A stretch of 34,145 nt of DNA, from positions 1 to 34,145 of the forward strand of contig JBNJFP010000032.1 in NCBI GenBank assembly GCA_051746985.1, in the 5' to 3' direction. How positions within the stretch are numbered: position 1 is the first letter of the stretch; every line of letters begins with the position of its first letter. Shown here piece after piece: positions 21,764 to 29,821 of the stretch. The notes under the pieces are model-generated. The model made no database searches, was not told where the DNA came from, and worked only from the letters and a program-made list of their open reading frames with translations. Made by a program: the position numbers and the translations under genes. This DNA is from Fodinibius sp051746985. GTDB taxonomy: Bacteria; Bacteroidota; Rhodothermia; Balneolales; Balneolaceae.

Positions 21764-24385
21764 TTAGGCTTTAGCCTCTGATTTCGATTTTTCATCCTTG
21801 GAGTCGTTATCAGAATCTTTTTCCGCATCAGCTTTAATTTCGTCGTCACTGGTTTCAATGTCCTTTGTCTCCTCGGTATCAGACCAATCGAAGACGAGCC
21901 CATCACGAGATTTATTCATCTTTATTTTGATTTGAGCTCCTTCTTCGTGTTCCGTTTCAAGCAGCTCTTCGGCCAGTGGCTCTTCCACATATTTCTGAAT
22001 GGCTCGTTTAAGCGGACGCGCCCCATATTTCTGGTCGAATCCTTTATCACTCAAGAAGTCTTTAGCTCCTTTAGTGACTTCAACTTCGTAGCCAAGATCA
22101 TGAATACGTTTGAACAGATCATCGGAAAGAATGTCGATAATCTTGAAGATGTCTTCTTTTTCAAGAGCACGGAAGGTGATAACATCATCAATACGGTTCA
22201 AGAACTCCGGATTGAAGACCTTCTTAAGGGCATCCTGTATGGTAGATTTCATCTTTTCGTAATCAAAGCTCTGAGATCCACTTGAGAAACCAATGCCCTC
22301 ACCCAAATTTCTGATATCACGAGCTCCAATATTGGATGTCATGATAATGATCGTATTTCGGAAATCGACTTTACGCCCGAGACTGTCGGTAAGTATTCCA
22401 TCATCAAGCACCTGCAGCAAAATGTTAAACACATCAGGGTGTGCTTTTTCAATTTCATCCAGCAGTACCACGCTGTACGGTTTGCGCCGAACTTTTTCGG
22501 TCAGCATACCGCCTTCTTCATATCCAACATAGCCGGGAGGGGCACCAACCAGTCGGGAAACCGAGAACTTCTCCATATACTCACTCATGTCGATACGGAT
22601 AAGCGCGTCTTCCTTATCAAACAGGTATTGTGCAAGGACTTTTGCCATTTCTGTTTTACCAACGCCCGTAGGTCCAAGAAAAATAAACGATCCTATCGGA
22701 CGAGTTGGATCTTTAAGTCCAGCCCGAGTTCGTTTTATAGCTTTGGTCAGCTTTACGATCGCCTCGTTTTGTCCAATGACCTGTTTGGAAAGTTCTTCCT
22801 TCATTTTAACCAGTTTCTTGCTTTCGCTCTGGTTAATCTTGCTTACAGGTACGCCACTCATCATGCCCACAACTTGAGCCACATCGTCTTCCTCAACGTC
22901 ATAGACAATTTCTTCGGATTCTTTTTCCCATTCTTTTTGCGCCTGTTCAAGTTCTTCTGTCAAGCGTTTTTCTTTATCGCGCAAGCGTGCAGCTTCTTCG
23001 AAACGCTGCTTTTTAACCATACCATTTTTCTCGTTGCTGGTTTGTTCGATCTCTTCTTCCAGGTCAATGATATGTTGCGGTACGTGAATATTAGATAAAT
23101 GTACCCGTGCACCAGCTTCGTCAAGGGCATCAATAGCTTTGTCTGGTAAAAAGTGATCTGTGACATATCGGTCAGTAAGTTTCACGCATGCTTCAATAGC
23201 TTCTTCGGAGTACCGAACACTATGGTGCTTTTCGTACTTATCTTTAATCTGTGATAGAATTTCGGTGGTTTCTTCTGGTGTAGTGGGGTCAACCATGATT
23301 TTCTGGAACCGTCGTTCCAAGGCACCATCTTTTTCAATGTGTTGGCGATACTCGTTGAGCGTAGTAGCTCCAATGGCCTGAACCTCTCCTCGCGCTAAGG
23401 CCGGTTTCAACATATTAGAAGCATCGAGTGAACCACTTGCACCGCCAGCACCAACAATAGTATGGAGCTCATCAATAAACAGAATTACGTTCTGGGTTTT
23501 TTCGAGCTCACCCATTACAGCCTTAATGCGCTCTTCAAACTGTCCGCGGTATTTAGTGCCAGCTACAAGTGCAGCCAAATCTAATGCGATTACACGTTTG
23601 TCATACAGCACGCGTGAAACTTTTCGTTCAATGATGCGGGTCGCTAAGCCTTCGGCAATAGCTGTTTTACCAACACCGGGCTCACCAATTAGAACCGGGT
23701 TGTTTTTCTTTCGCCGGCTCAATACTTGAGCAACACGCTCAATTTCTTTTTCCCGACCAATAATTGGATCGAGTTTACCATCTTCAGCCAGTTGTGTTAA
23801 ATCACGGCCAAAATTATCAAGTACAGGTGTTTTTGATTTTTCCATTTTCTTTTCCCTTGAGCTTCCAGATGATTTTGAACCTCCTCCTTTGGATGAGGAA
23901 AGGCTGGCAGAAACTGAGCCAGAATCCTTTCGCTCTTCATCAGAAGATTTTCCAGATATGATAAGATCAAGTTCTTCACGAACGGCATCGTAAGAAACAT
24001 TAAACTGCTGTAAAATTTGAGCTGCAATATTCTCATCATCTCGCAAAAGCGACAACAGAAGGTGCTCGGTTCCTATAGTGTCACTTTTGTATAACTTAGC
24101 TTCCAGATAGGTGATACGCAGTACTTTTTCAGCTTGTTTGGTTAGGGGGATATTTCCCACTTTTACCGATCCGCCTGTACCTCGTACCGTATCTTCAACG
24201 GTCTTTTTTAATTTAAACAGGTCGCAATTTAGGTTCTTTAGAATTTTAACAGCAACCCCTTCACCAAGACGAACAATACCGAGAATCAGATGTTCTGTGC
24301 CGATATAGTCGTGTCCCAGGCGAAGTGCTTCTTCGCGGCTAAACTGTATTACATCTCGAACCTTGCTTGAGAAATTGCCCTCCAT
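21764..24385 (-). CDS. clpC: ATP-dependent Clp protease ATP-binding subunit ClpC
   Basis: An 873-aa class I HSP100 unfoldase that delivers proteins to ClpP. Domains in order: double Clp-N repeats (about 3-145), a Ser/Gly/Lys linker (146-185), AAA1 with Walker A GEPGVGKT at 234-241 and Walker B ILFIDELHT, a UVR-containing middle domain (about 447-482; the UVR marks ClpC rather than ClpA or ClpB), and AAA2 with Walker A GPTGVGKT at 571-578. IGF at 698-700 (GEGIGFSS) is the ClpP-docking loop, so it should work with a protease. The C-terminal about 50 residues are an acidic, Asp/Glu/Lys-rich tail (DSDNDSKDEKSKSEAKA) longer than in Bacillus ClpC. It stands alone, with no ctsR, mcsA or mcsB beside it. 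A double dyad lies 120-150 bases before its start and may be regulatory. Confidence 0.97.
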   Translation of the reverse strand: MEGNFSSKVRDVIQFSREEALRLGHDYIGTEHLILGIVRLGEGVAVKILKNLNCDLFKLKKTVEDTVRGTGGSVKVGNIPLTKQAEKVLRITYLEAKLYKSDTIGTEHLLLSLLRDDENIAAQILQQFNVSYDAVREELDLIISGKSSDEERKDSGSVSASLSSSKGGGSKSSGSSREKKMEKSKTPVLDNFGRDLTQLAEDGKLDPIIGREKEIERVAQVLSRRKKNNPVLIGEPGVGKTAIAEGLATRIIERKVSRVLYDKRVIALDLAALVAGTKYRGQFEERIKAVMGELEKTQNVILFIDELHTIVGAGGASGSLDASNMLKPALARGEVQAIGATTLNEYRQHIEKDGALERRFQKIMVDPTTPEETTEILSQIKDKYEKHHSVRYSEEAIEACVKLTDRYVTDHFLPDKAIDALDEAGARVHLSNIHVPQHIIDLEEEIEQTSNEKNGMVKKQRFEEAARLRDKEKRLTEELEQAQKEWEKESEEIVYDVEEDDVAQVVGMMSGVPVSKINQSESKKLVKMKEELSKQVIGQNEAIVKLTKAIKRTRAGLKDPTRPIGSFIFLGPTGVGKTEMAKVLAQYLFDKEDALIRIDMSEYMEKFSVSRLVGAPPGYVGYEEGGMLTEKVRRKPYSVVLLDEIEKAHPDVFNILLQVLDDGILTDSLGRKVDFRNTIIIMTSNIGARDIRNLGEGIGFSSGSQSFDYEKMKSTIQDALKKVFNPEFLNRIDDVITFRALEKEDIFKIIDILSDDLFKRIHDLGYEVEVTKGAKDFLSDKGFDQKYGARPLKRAIQKYVEEPLAEELLETEHEEGAQIKIKMNKSRDGLVFDWSDTEETKDIETSDDEIKADAEKDSDNDSKDEKSKSEAKA

Positions 24386-24746
24386 AAAATCGAACCTTCA
24401 AGTAGTTTTAGAGTTATGTGTCAATCGTTAAAACGAGTGACTCGAATATTTAGTTCATATTCTTTAACGAAAGTAGTGCTGGCATAGTGCAAAAGCAAAC
24501 AAAATCAGTTACCGACTGATATAGAAATTTCTATAAAATCAACATGCAAAATATCTGTAAATTTATTTTTTATAGGTACATGCAACGCAGGCAGGTAGCT
24601 TAGCTATGAAAGAAAATAACATCTGCAGATATTCTCCTGTGTTGATGCAGGCTTTTCTGCTAAATGGCCTCTTTACAGATACAATAACCTCAATCAGTTG
24701 TTCATAAAATAAAAAGAAGGGGACGTGATTTCTAATTCTTTATCAA
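24386..24746. other. 361-base intergenic region between clpC and gpmI
   Basis: This is the upstream region of clpC (minus) and the downstream region of gpmI (minus). The only structure I see is the pair of dyads at 24504-24535. No consensus -7 box, tRNA or convincing gene is visible. A 33-codon open frame at 24606-24707 has no coding support. Confidence 0.7.
24504..24535. promoter_or_regulatory. Two adjacent dyads upstream of clpC, possible operator
   Basis: ATCAGT-TACCG-ACTGAT (24504-24520) runs directly into the 16-bp perfect palindrome TATAGAAATTTCTATA (24520-24535), sharing one base. They lie about 120-150 bases upstream of the clpC ATG. Neither fits the CtsR heptad repeat or the CIRCE element. 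A protein-binding role is inference. Confidence 0.4.
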
Positions 24747-26270
24747 TTAGAAGAGCGGCGTTCCGGTCATTTCTTGAGGTTGATCAATTCCCATCAATTT
24801 AAGCAGGGTGGGAGCAACATCTGCAAGGATACCATTACGCATTTTTATTGTCTTTGGTTCGTTTAAGATAAGAGCTGGAACCAAAGCAGAGGTATGGGCG
24901 GTATGGGGAGTTCCATCCTCATTAATAAGGCAGTCTGCATTACCGTGATCAGCAATAATCAACATTTTATAGCCATTTTCTGAAGCTGTTTCCACTACCT
25001 TTTCAAGTTGTTGATCCACTGTTTCCACAGCTTTAATTGTGGCTTGCATATCGCCGGTATGGCCCACCATGTCAGGATTTGCGTAATTTATTATTCCTAA
25101 ATCATACTTCTGGGTGATGAGCTGTTTGCATAAGGCATCCGTAACGTCAACAGCACTCATCTCAGGTTGTAAATCGTAGGTAGCAACCTTTGGGCTGGGG
25201 ATTAATATTCGCTCTTCACCCTCATAAGACTTTTCTTCGCCCCCATTAAAGAAGTAGGTAACGTGTGGATACTTTTCCGTTTCCGCAATTCGAAGCTGCT
25301 TAAGGTGGTGTTTGCTGATTACTTCTCCCAAGGTATTTTGTAATGTCAGCGGAGGATATGCGACATGTACATTTGTAAACCTGTCATCATAAGAAGTAAA
25401 GGTAGCGTAGTGGAGACTAAGATCATCGACTACTTCAAATTTGCTAAAGTTATCTTCAGTTAACGCCCGCGTAATTTGTCGCGCCCGATCGCCCCGGATG
25501 TTGTAAAAAAGAACCACATCATTTTTTTGGATACGCGAATCTGAAGAAGTGTTAATAAGTATTGGCTTTATAAACTCATCGGTCACCTCGTCTTTATATG
25601 ATGCCTCAAGCGCTTCTTTGGGATCGCTGAATGACTTGCCCTGTCCATGGACCAGAAGATCGTAGGCAAGTTTTGTACGTTCCCAGCGGTTATCCCGATC
25701 CATTGCGTAATAGCGGCCTACAATTGAAGCAATTTCGCCAGCGCCAATTTGATCAGCTTGCTGCTCAAACTCTTTTACATATTCGAGACCACCATGAGGT
25801 GAGGTATCCCGCCCATCGGTAAAGGCATGCACATATGTGTTGTTGATGCCTGCCTTTTTGGCAAATTTTAACAAGGCAAACAGATGGTTGTTATGACTGT
25901 GAACGCCGCCATCAGAAAAAAGACCCATAATATGGATCCGGCCATTATTTTGAGCCTTTTCAAAAGCAGTTTTCAAAACCTGATTTTTAAAAAAGCTGCC
26001 ATCCTCTATAGCCGTGTTTACACGGGTTAACTCTTGAGGAACAATGCGACCTGCTCCGATATTAAGATGGCCAACTTCAGAATTGCCAAACTGTCCTTCG
26101 GGCAAGCCAACATCTTGTCCACTGGCTGATAGCTTAGAATGCGGATTGCTGGCAAACAGAGAATTAATAAACGGCTTTTGCGCTTTGTCAATAGCGCTAA
26201 CTTCGGGATTTTGGGCTAACCCGAAGCCGTCTAAAATAACAAGAAGTGCTTTTGAGTAGGGGTTAGCCAC
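24747..26270 (-). CDS. gpmI: 2,3-bisphosphoglycerate-independent phosphoglycerate mutase
   Basis: A 507-aa Mn-dependent glycolytic enzyme that interconverts 3- and 2-phosphoglycerate. It belongs to the alkaline-phosphatase superfamily: metal-binding LDGFG at 13-17, the catalytic Ser64 in QFGNSEVGHLNIGAGR, the phosphotransferase domain (about 80-310) with HAFTDGRDTSPHGG and GRYYAMDRDNRWERTKLAYD, then metal ligands in NYANPDMVGHTGD and IIADHGNADCL. Length matches the family (505-515 aa). Its start is 9 bases from the rpsT stop on the same strand, so it is most likely co-transcribed with the ribosomal protein from the promoter at 26600-26630. Confidence 0.97.
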   Translation of the reverse strand: MANPYSKALLVILDGFGLAQNPEVSAIDKAQKPFINSLFASNPHSKLSASGQDVGLPEGQFGNSEVGHLNIGAGRIVPQELTRVNTAIEDGSFFKNQVLKTAFEKAQNNGRIHIMGLFSDGGVHSHNNHLFALLKFAKKAGINNTYVHAFTDGRDTSPHGGLEYVKEFEQQADQIGAGEIASIVGRYYAMDRDNRWERTKLAYDLLVHGQGKSFSDPKEALEASYKDEVTDEFIKPILINTSSDSRIQKNDVVLFYNIRGDRARQITRALTEDNFSKFEVVDDLSLHYATFTSYDDRFTNVHVAYPPLTLQNTLGEVISKHHLKQLRIAETEKYPHVTYFFNGGEEKSYEGEERILIPSPKVATYDLQPEMSAVDVTDALCKQLITQKYDLGIINYANPDMVGHTGDMQATIKAVETVDQQLEKVVETASENGYKMLIIADHGNADCLINEDGTPHTAHTSALVPALILNEPKTIKMRNGILADVAPTLLKLMGIDQPQEMTGTPLF

Positions 26271-26279
26271 AGCGATTAT

Positions 26280-26531
26280 TTACAGACTGTTAACGTGATT
26301 CGCAATTTTTGACTTTTTGCGTGCTGCAAAATTTTGATGGATCAGTTCTTTAGCAGCCATTTTATCTAAAAAAGAGCTGGCTTCTTTAAAAGCCTTTTCA
26401 GCTTCATCTTTCTCGGTTGTTTCAAGCGCTTTTTTTATCAGGGTTTTCATTTTAGAGCGCTTAGCCTGATTTCTTACGCGACGTTTTTCATTTTGTCGCA
26501 CGCGTTTTACTGCTGATTGATGTTGTGGCAT
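26280..26531 (-). CDS. rpsT: 30S ribosomal protein S20
   Basis: An 83-aa basic helical protein that binds 16S rRNA early in 30S assembly. I start it at ATG 26529-26531, giving MPQHQSAVKRVRQNEKRR, the universal S20 beginning (xxHxSAxKRxRQxxKRR). A longer in-frame reading back to 26630 would run through the promoter and is not credible. The C-terminus AARKKSKIANHVNSL is also typical. It is the first gene of a two-gene operon with gpmI, transcribed from a well-formed promoter about 70 bases upstream. Confidence 0.96.
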   Translation of the reverse strand: MPQHQSAVKRVRQNEKRRVRNQAKRSKMKTLIKKALETTEKDEAEKAFKEASSFLDKMAAKELIHQNFAARKKSKIANHVNSL

Positions 26532-26599
26532 AATTTTTTTGAGTTTCTTATCAGTTCTGAAAATTAATTTGTATTTTCTGCGCCAATTCAGAAAGACGT

Positions 26600-26630
26600 C
26601 AAAGTTAAAATTTCTGAAAGTGTTAAACAA
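26600..26630 (-). promoter_or_regulatory. Promoter of rpsT-gpmI (Bacteroidota type)
   Basis: Minus strand TTG (26628-26630), 20 bases, then TAACTTTG (26600-26607), matching TTG...TAnnTTTG with the same spacing as the tRNA and nuoJ promoters. It implies an rpsT leader of roughly 60 bases. Confidence 0.65.
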
Positions 26631-26681
26631 GAAATCATTGAAAATTTAGTTAAATAAAGGTAAGTTAGGAGACTTTCGTTT

Positions 26682-27335
26682 ATGATCATTGTGATTGATG
26701 GTCCGGCCGGATCTGGAAAAAGTTCGACCGCCCGAGCCGTGGCCGATAAATTAAATATTGAGTACCTCGATTCTGGCGCACTCTATAGAACGGCAACACT
26801 TATATATATAGAGGCGAATCGAGACAAAAAGACGTTCTTTCGTTTATTGAATCAAAAAAAGATCTCGTTCCATTATGCAAATCAAGTTTTTCAAGTATGT
26901 ATAGATGAAAAACCAGTGACGGATGAAATTAGAACACCGAAAGTGGCCGAGGCGGTAAGTGAGGTGGCTGCACTTCCACGCGTGCGATCATTTGTTAATA
27001 ATCTTATGCGCGAAGCTGTAATAAATGGCGTCTATATTGCCGAAGGCCGAGATTTGGGATCGGCTGTTTTTCCAGATGCTGAGCTTAAGTTTTTTATGTC
27101 GGCTGATCTGGGTGAGCGTGCTAAGCGCCGTTTTAAGGAACGGAAAAAAGAGAATCCTAAATTAACGCTCGAAATAGTGAAACAAAATATTGCTAAACGA
27201 GATCTAAAAGATTCAAAGCGTGCCGCCGATCCATTAAAAAAAGCGGATGACGCTATTGAGATTGACACTACAGATTTAACCTTCGAACAACAGGTTGATA
27301 AAATTTGTTCTAAGGTTAGATCCGTAATACAGTAA
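26682..27335 (+). CDS. cmk: Cytidylate kinase
   Basis: A 217-aa soluble NMP kinase that phosphorylates CMP and dCMP. The P-loop is GPAGSGKS at 7-14, followed by LDSGALYRTAT (CMP-binding), RTPKVAEAVSEVAALPRVR (NMP-binding domain), AEGRDLGSAVFPDAELKFF and RAKRRFKE (lid Arg residues), all characteristic of Cmk. A Shine-Dalgarno-like AGGAG lies at 26667-26671, 10 bases before ATG, fairly clear for this lineage. It is followed after 83 bases by rpsA, the same cmk-rpsA order found in E. coli and many other bacteria. Confidence 0.95.
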   Translation: MIIVIDGPAGSGKSSTARAVADKLNIEYLDSGALYRTATLIYIEANRDKKTFFRLLNQKKISFHYANQVFQVCIDEKPVTDEIRTPKVAEAVSEVAALPRVRSFVNNLMREAVINGVYIAEGRDLGSAVFPDAELKFFMSADLGERAKRRFKERKKENPKLTLEIVKQNIAKRDLKDSKRAADPLKKADDAIEIDTTDLTFEQQVDKICSKVRSVIQ

Positions 27336-27376
27336 TTGAATGAACAACGTTAACTATAACACTAACTTAATCCCAC

Positions 27377-27391
27377 CCCGAAGATTTCGGG
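27377..27391 (+). promoter_or_regulatory. Small hairpin in the cmk-rpsA spacer
   Basis: CCCGAA-GAT-TTCGGG forms a perfect 6-bp stem with a 3-base loop, 28 bases before the rpsA ATG and without a following T run, so it is not a terminator. It could be part of a translational control site in the S1 leader, as S1 autoregulates in E. coli, but this is inference. Confidence 0.35.
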
Positions 27392-27418
27392 TTGCGGTAA
27401 TTTCAACTAAAACAAATA

Positions 27419-29401
27419 ATGACAGAAGAAGTTAAGCAAGAAGAACAAACCGAAGAGCAGACTAACACTACCGAGGAGGTAGAAGAAGTTACTGAAGAAA
27501 CTGAAGTCGAAACTACTACTGAAGAAGATGTGCGTGTAGAGCCGGAAGAAGAGGAAGTAGCAGTATTTACCGGCGATTTAGATGACGAAGAAACCTTTAC
27601 CTATGAGCAGTTGCAAGCCGCGTCGGAGGATTATACCGATGAGGAGTTCCATGAGCTTGCTGACATGTACGAAGACACCCTAAATGAGATTGAAGAAAAA
27701 GAAATTGTCACGGGGCGTGTCGTTTCTGTTGATGAAGACTACGTTGTAGTTGATATCGGGTTTAAGTCTGAGGGAATGGTTCAAACTAATGAATTCCCCA
27801 ATGATGTTGTAGAAGAGCTTGAACCGGGTGATGAAGTTGATGTGTTTCTTGATAAAGTTGAAGACCAAGATGGACAGTTGATATTGTCTCGTCGAAAAGC
27901 TGATATTTTGCATGCTTGGGAGACGATCGAACGAGCAGCTGAAACCGGTGAAATTGTAGAAGGATATATCAAACGTCGTATTAAAGGCGGTATGGTTGCC
28001 GATATTATGGGCATTGATGCATTCTTACCCGGTTCGCAAATTGATGTGCGACCTGTCCGCGACTTTGATGCGTATGTTGGCAAGACAATGGAATTTCAGG
28101 TTGTTAAACTGAATATGTCTGCCGAGAACGTAGTTGTTTCTCACCGTGCTCTTATCGAGTCTGATCTTGAAGAGCAGCGCGAAGAGATCCTCGAAACTAT
28201 CGAAGAAGGCCAGGTACTTGAAGGTATTGTTAAAAACATTACCGACTTCGGTGTCTTTATTGATCTTGGTGGTGTGGACGGTCTGTTGCATATTACCGAT
28301 CTGTCCTGGGGACGTGTTGAACACCCCGAAGAAATTGTATCGCTCGATCAGCGACTTAATGTTGCGGTTATCGATTTTGATGAGGAAACCAAACGTGTTT
28401 CACTTGGACTCAAACAATTACAGCCACACCCATGGGATGAAATTGATCTTAAGTATCCTGAGAATATTCAAGTTCAGGGTCGGGTTGTTTCTATCGCCGA
28501 TTATGGTGCCTTTATCGAGCTTGAAAAAGGTGTTGAAGGACTTATCCATATTAGTGAGATGTCTTGGACGCAGCATATCAAGCACCCATCGCAGTTGGTT
28601 AGCAAAGATGACATTATCGACTGTGTTGTGCTGAATGTAAACGAGCCCGAGAAGAAAATTTCGCTCGGTGTAAAGCAGCTTGAGAAAGATCCTTGGGAAG
28701 ATATCGACGAGCGTTATCCTGTTGGATCCAAGCATAAGGGAACGGTTCGCAACCTCACCAACTTTGGTGTGTTTGTTGAGCTCGAGCCCGGCATTGACGG
28801 ACTGATCCACATTTCTGACTTGAGCTGGACTGAAAAGATCAACCATCCGAATGAAGTAATTGACAAGGATGAAGAGATTGAAGTAGTTATTCTGGCGATC
28901 GACTTTGAAAATCGTCGAATTACACTTGGTCATAAGCAGATTGAGGAGAATCCGTGGGAGCAGTTTGCTGAAGAATATAGCGGAACCAACCAGGTTGAAG
29001 GGGAAGTGTTCAAGACCACCGATAAGGGGGTGTTTGTGAAACTGCCTTACGGCCTTGAAGGATTTATTCCTGCAAGCAAGACAGAAGCCGAAGGTGAACC
29101 CGAAGAGCATTTCGAAGAAGGTGATAGTGTTAAGGCTTATGTGATCGAGTTGGATGAGACGAATAAAAATATAACGCTCAGTCAGCGCGAAAAAGATGTT
29201 AAGAAGGCTGAATCAACTCCTAAAAAGAAAGAGCAATCAGCTGAACCCACACCTAAAACCGGTACGCCAACATTAGGTGAGATGTCTGGTCTTGCTGACC
29301 TTAAAAAAGAGATGGAAGATAAAGAGCGTGCAGCTCGCAATCTTCAAAAGAAAGCCGAAGAGGTTGAGCAGGAAGAAGACAACGCTGATGAAGAAGAGTA
29401 A
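27419..29401 (+). CDS. rpsA: 30S ribosomal protein S1
   Basis: A 660-aa RNA-binding protein that brings mRNA to the 30S subunit. Six S1 (OB-fold) domains follow one another from about residue 95; the last four show the full GxVxxxxxFGxFVxLxxGxxGLxHxS pattern, for example GIVKNITDFGVFIDLGGVDG and GTVRNLTNFGVFVELEPGID, each followed by a DLSW or EMSW. Before them is an extremely acidic extension (about 1-90, runs of Glu with Thr and Val), and after them a Lys/Glu-rich tail (from about 590). E. coli S1 is 557 aa, so the extra length lies in these two ends, as I would expect in Bacteroidota. Convergent with an 87-aa gene across a shared terminator. Confidence 0.96.
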   Translation: MTEEVKQEEQTEEQTNTTEEVEEVTEETEVETTTEEDVRVEPEEEEVAVFTGDLDDEETFTYEQLQAASEDYTDEEFHELADMYEDTLNEIEEKEIVTGRVVSVDEDYVVVDIGFKSEGMVQTNEFPNDVVEELEPGDEVDVFLDKVEDQDGQLILSRRKADILHAWETIERAAETGEIVEGYIKRRIKGGMVADIMGIDAFLPGSQIDVRPVRDFDAYVGKTMEFQVVKLNMSAENVVVSHRALIESDLEEQREEILETIEEGQVLEGIVKNITDFGVFIDLGGVDGLLHITDLSWGRVEHPEEIVSLDQRLNVAVIDFDEETKRVSLGLKQLQPHPWDEIDLKYPENIQVQGRVVSIADYGAFIELEKGVEGLIHISEMSWTQHIKHPSQLVSKDDIIDCVVLNVNEPEKKISLGVKQLEKDPWEDIDERYPVGSKHKGTVRNLTNFGVFVELEPGIDGLIHISDLSWTEKINHPNEVIDKDEEIEVVILAIDFENRRITLGHKQIEENPWEQFAEEYSGTNQVEGEVFKTTDKGVFVKLPYGLEGFIPASKTEAEGEPEEHFEEGDSVKAYVIELDETNKNITLSQREKDVKKAESTPKKKEQSAEPTPKTGTPTLGEMSGLADLKKEMEDKERAARNLQKKAEEVEQEEDNADEEE

Positions 29402-29426
29402 GTAAAAGCTCTTTTTCTATTAAATT

Positions 29427-29466
29427 AAAAAAGGCTCAGAGTTAGATCTCTGAGCCTTTCTTTTTT
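29427..29466. terminator. Bidirectional terminator after rpsA
   Basis: A perfect 12-bp stem AAAGGCTCAGAG (29430-29441) with CTCTGAGCCTTT (29448-29459) around a 6-base loop. T-rich sequence follows on both strands (TTTCTTTTTT on plus, a run of Ts on minus), so it serves rpsA and the convergent small gene. Confidence 0.85.
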
Positions 29467-29492
29467 GATGAAATATTTCTTAATAGCTTATG

Positions 29493-29756
29493 TCAAGAAG
29501 AGGCATTCTCTTCTTTATAAAAGAAAACAACATTTTTTTGTGGATGTTTGCTGCTTTTAACATCCTCCTCGGCCTCTCTGTTATATCCGTAAACCACGTT
29601 CCGCATGGAATTTAATTCCGCTTTATCTTCAAAAGATACTTCCAGAGCTTTTCCGCCCGGTTCTAATTTTTTGACAGCATCAAGCAATGGTTTGTATTTA
29701 GAAGAACTCTTTTTAGATATTTTAATATCCGTTCGGGAAACAAAGTTAATATCCAT
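29493..29756 (-). CDS. Small protein of unknown function (87 aa)
   Basis: I do not recognise this family. The 87-aa product is soluble and basic in its first half (RTDIKISKKSSSKYKPLLDA) and has an alpha/beta rhythm: a short helix, VKKLEPGGKALEVSFEDKAE, then LNSMRNVVYGYNREAEED and a strand NVVFFYKEE at the end. The pattern of a basic helix, a KALEVSF-like strand and a helix resembles small nucleic-acid-associated proteins, but there is no diagnostic motif. It is likely real because it fills the space between the rpsA terminator and moxR, has an ATG and reads toward the shared terminator. The stop of moxR is 65 bases farther up, so it may be the distal gene of the moxR transcript. Confidence 0.65.
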   Translation of the reverse strand: MDINFVSRTDIKISKKSSSKYKPLLDAVKKLEPGGKALEVSFEDKAELNSMRNVVYGYNREAEEDVKSSKHPQKNVVFFYKEENASS

Positions 29757-29821
29757 AAATAAATTGGTTATTAAATGTTGCTGGTAAATAAAAAAGGCTT
29801 TTAGAAAGTATCACAATGAAA

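Noticed and set aside
22439..23098. 219-codon open frame antisense to clpC
   Set aside because: It lies fully inside clpC, whose AAA+ motifs are unmistakable; the composition is Phe-rich as expected of an antisense shadow.
24606..24707. 33-codon open frame in the clpC-gpmI spacer
   Set aside because: No clear ribosome binding site, no recognisable domain and a random-looking composition; not enough to call a gene.
26532..26630. Upstream extension of rpsT to 116 codons
   Set aside because: The extension crosses the promoter and the S20 family starts at MPQHQSAVKR.
28418..29110. 230-codon open frame antisense to rpsA
   Set aside because: It overlaps S1 domains with clear homology; the frame arises from the repetitive codon use of rpsA.
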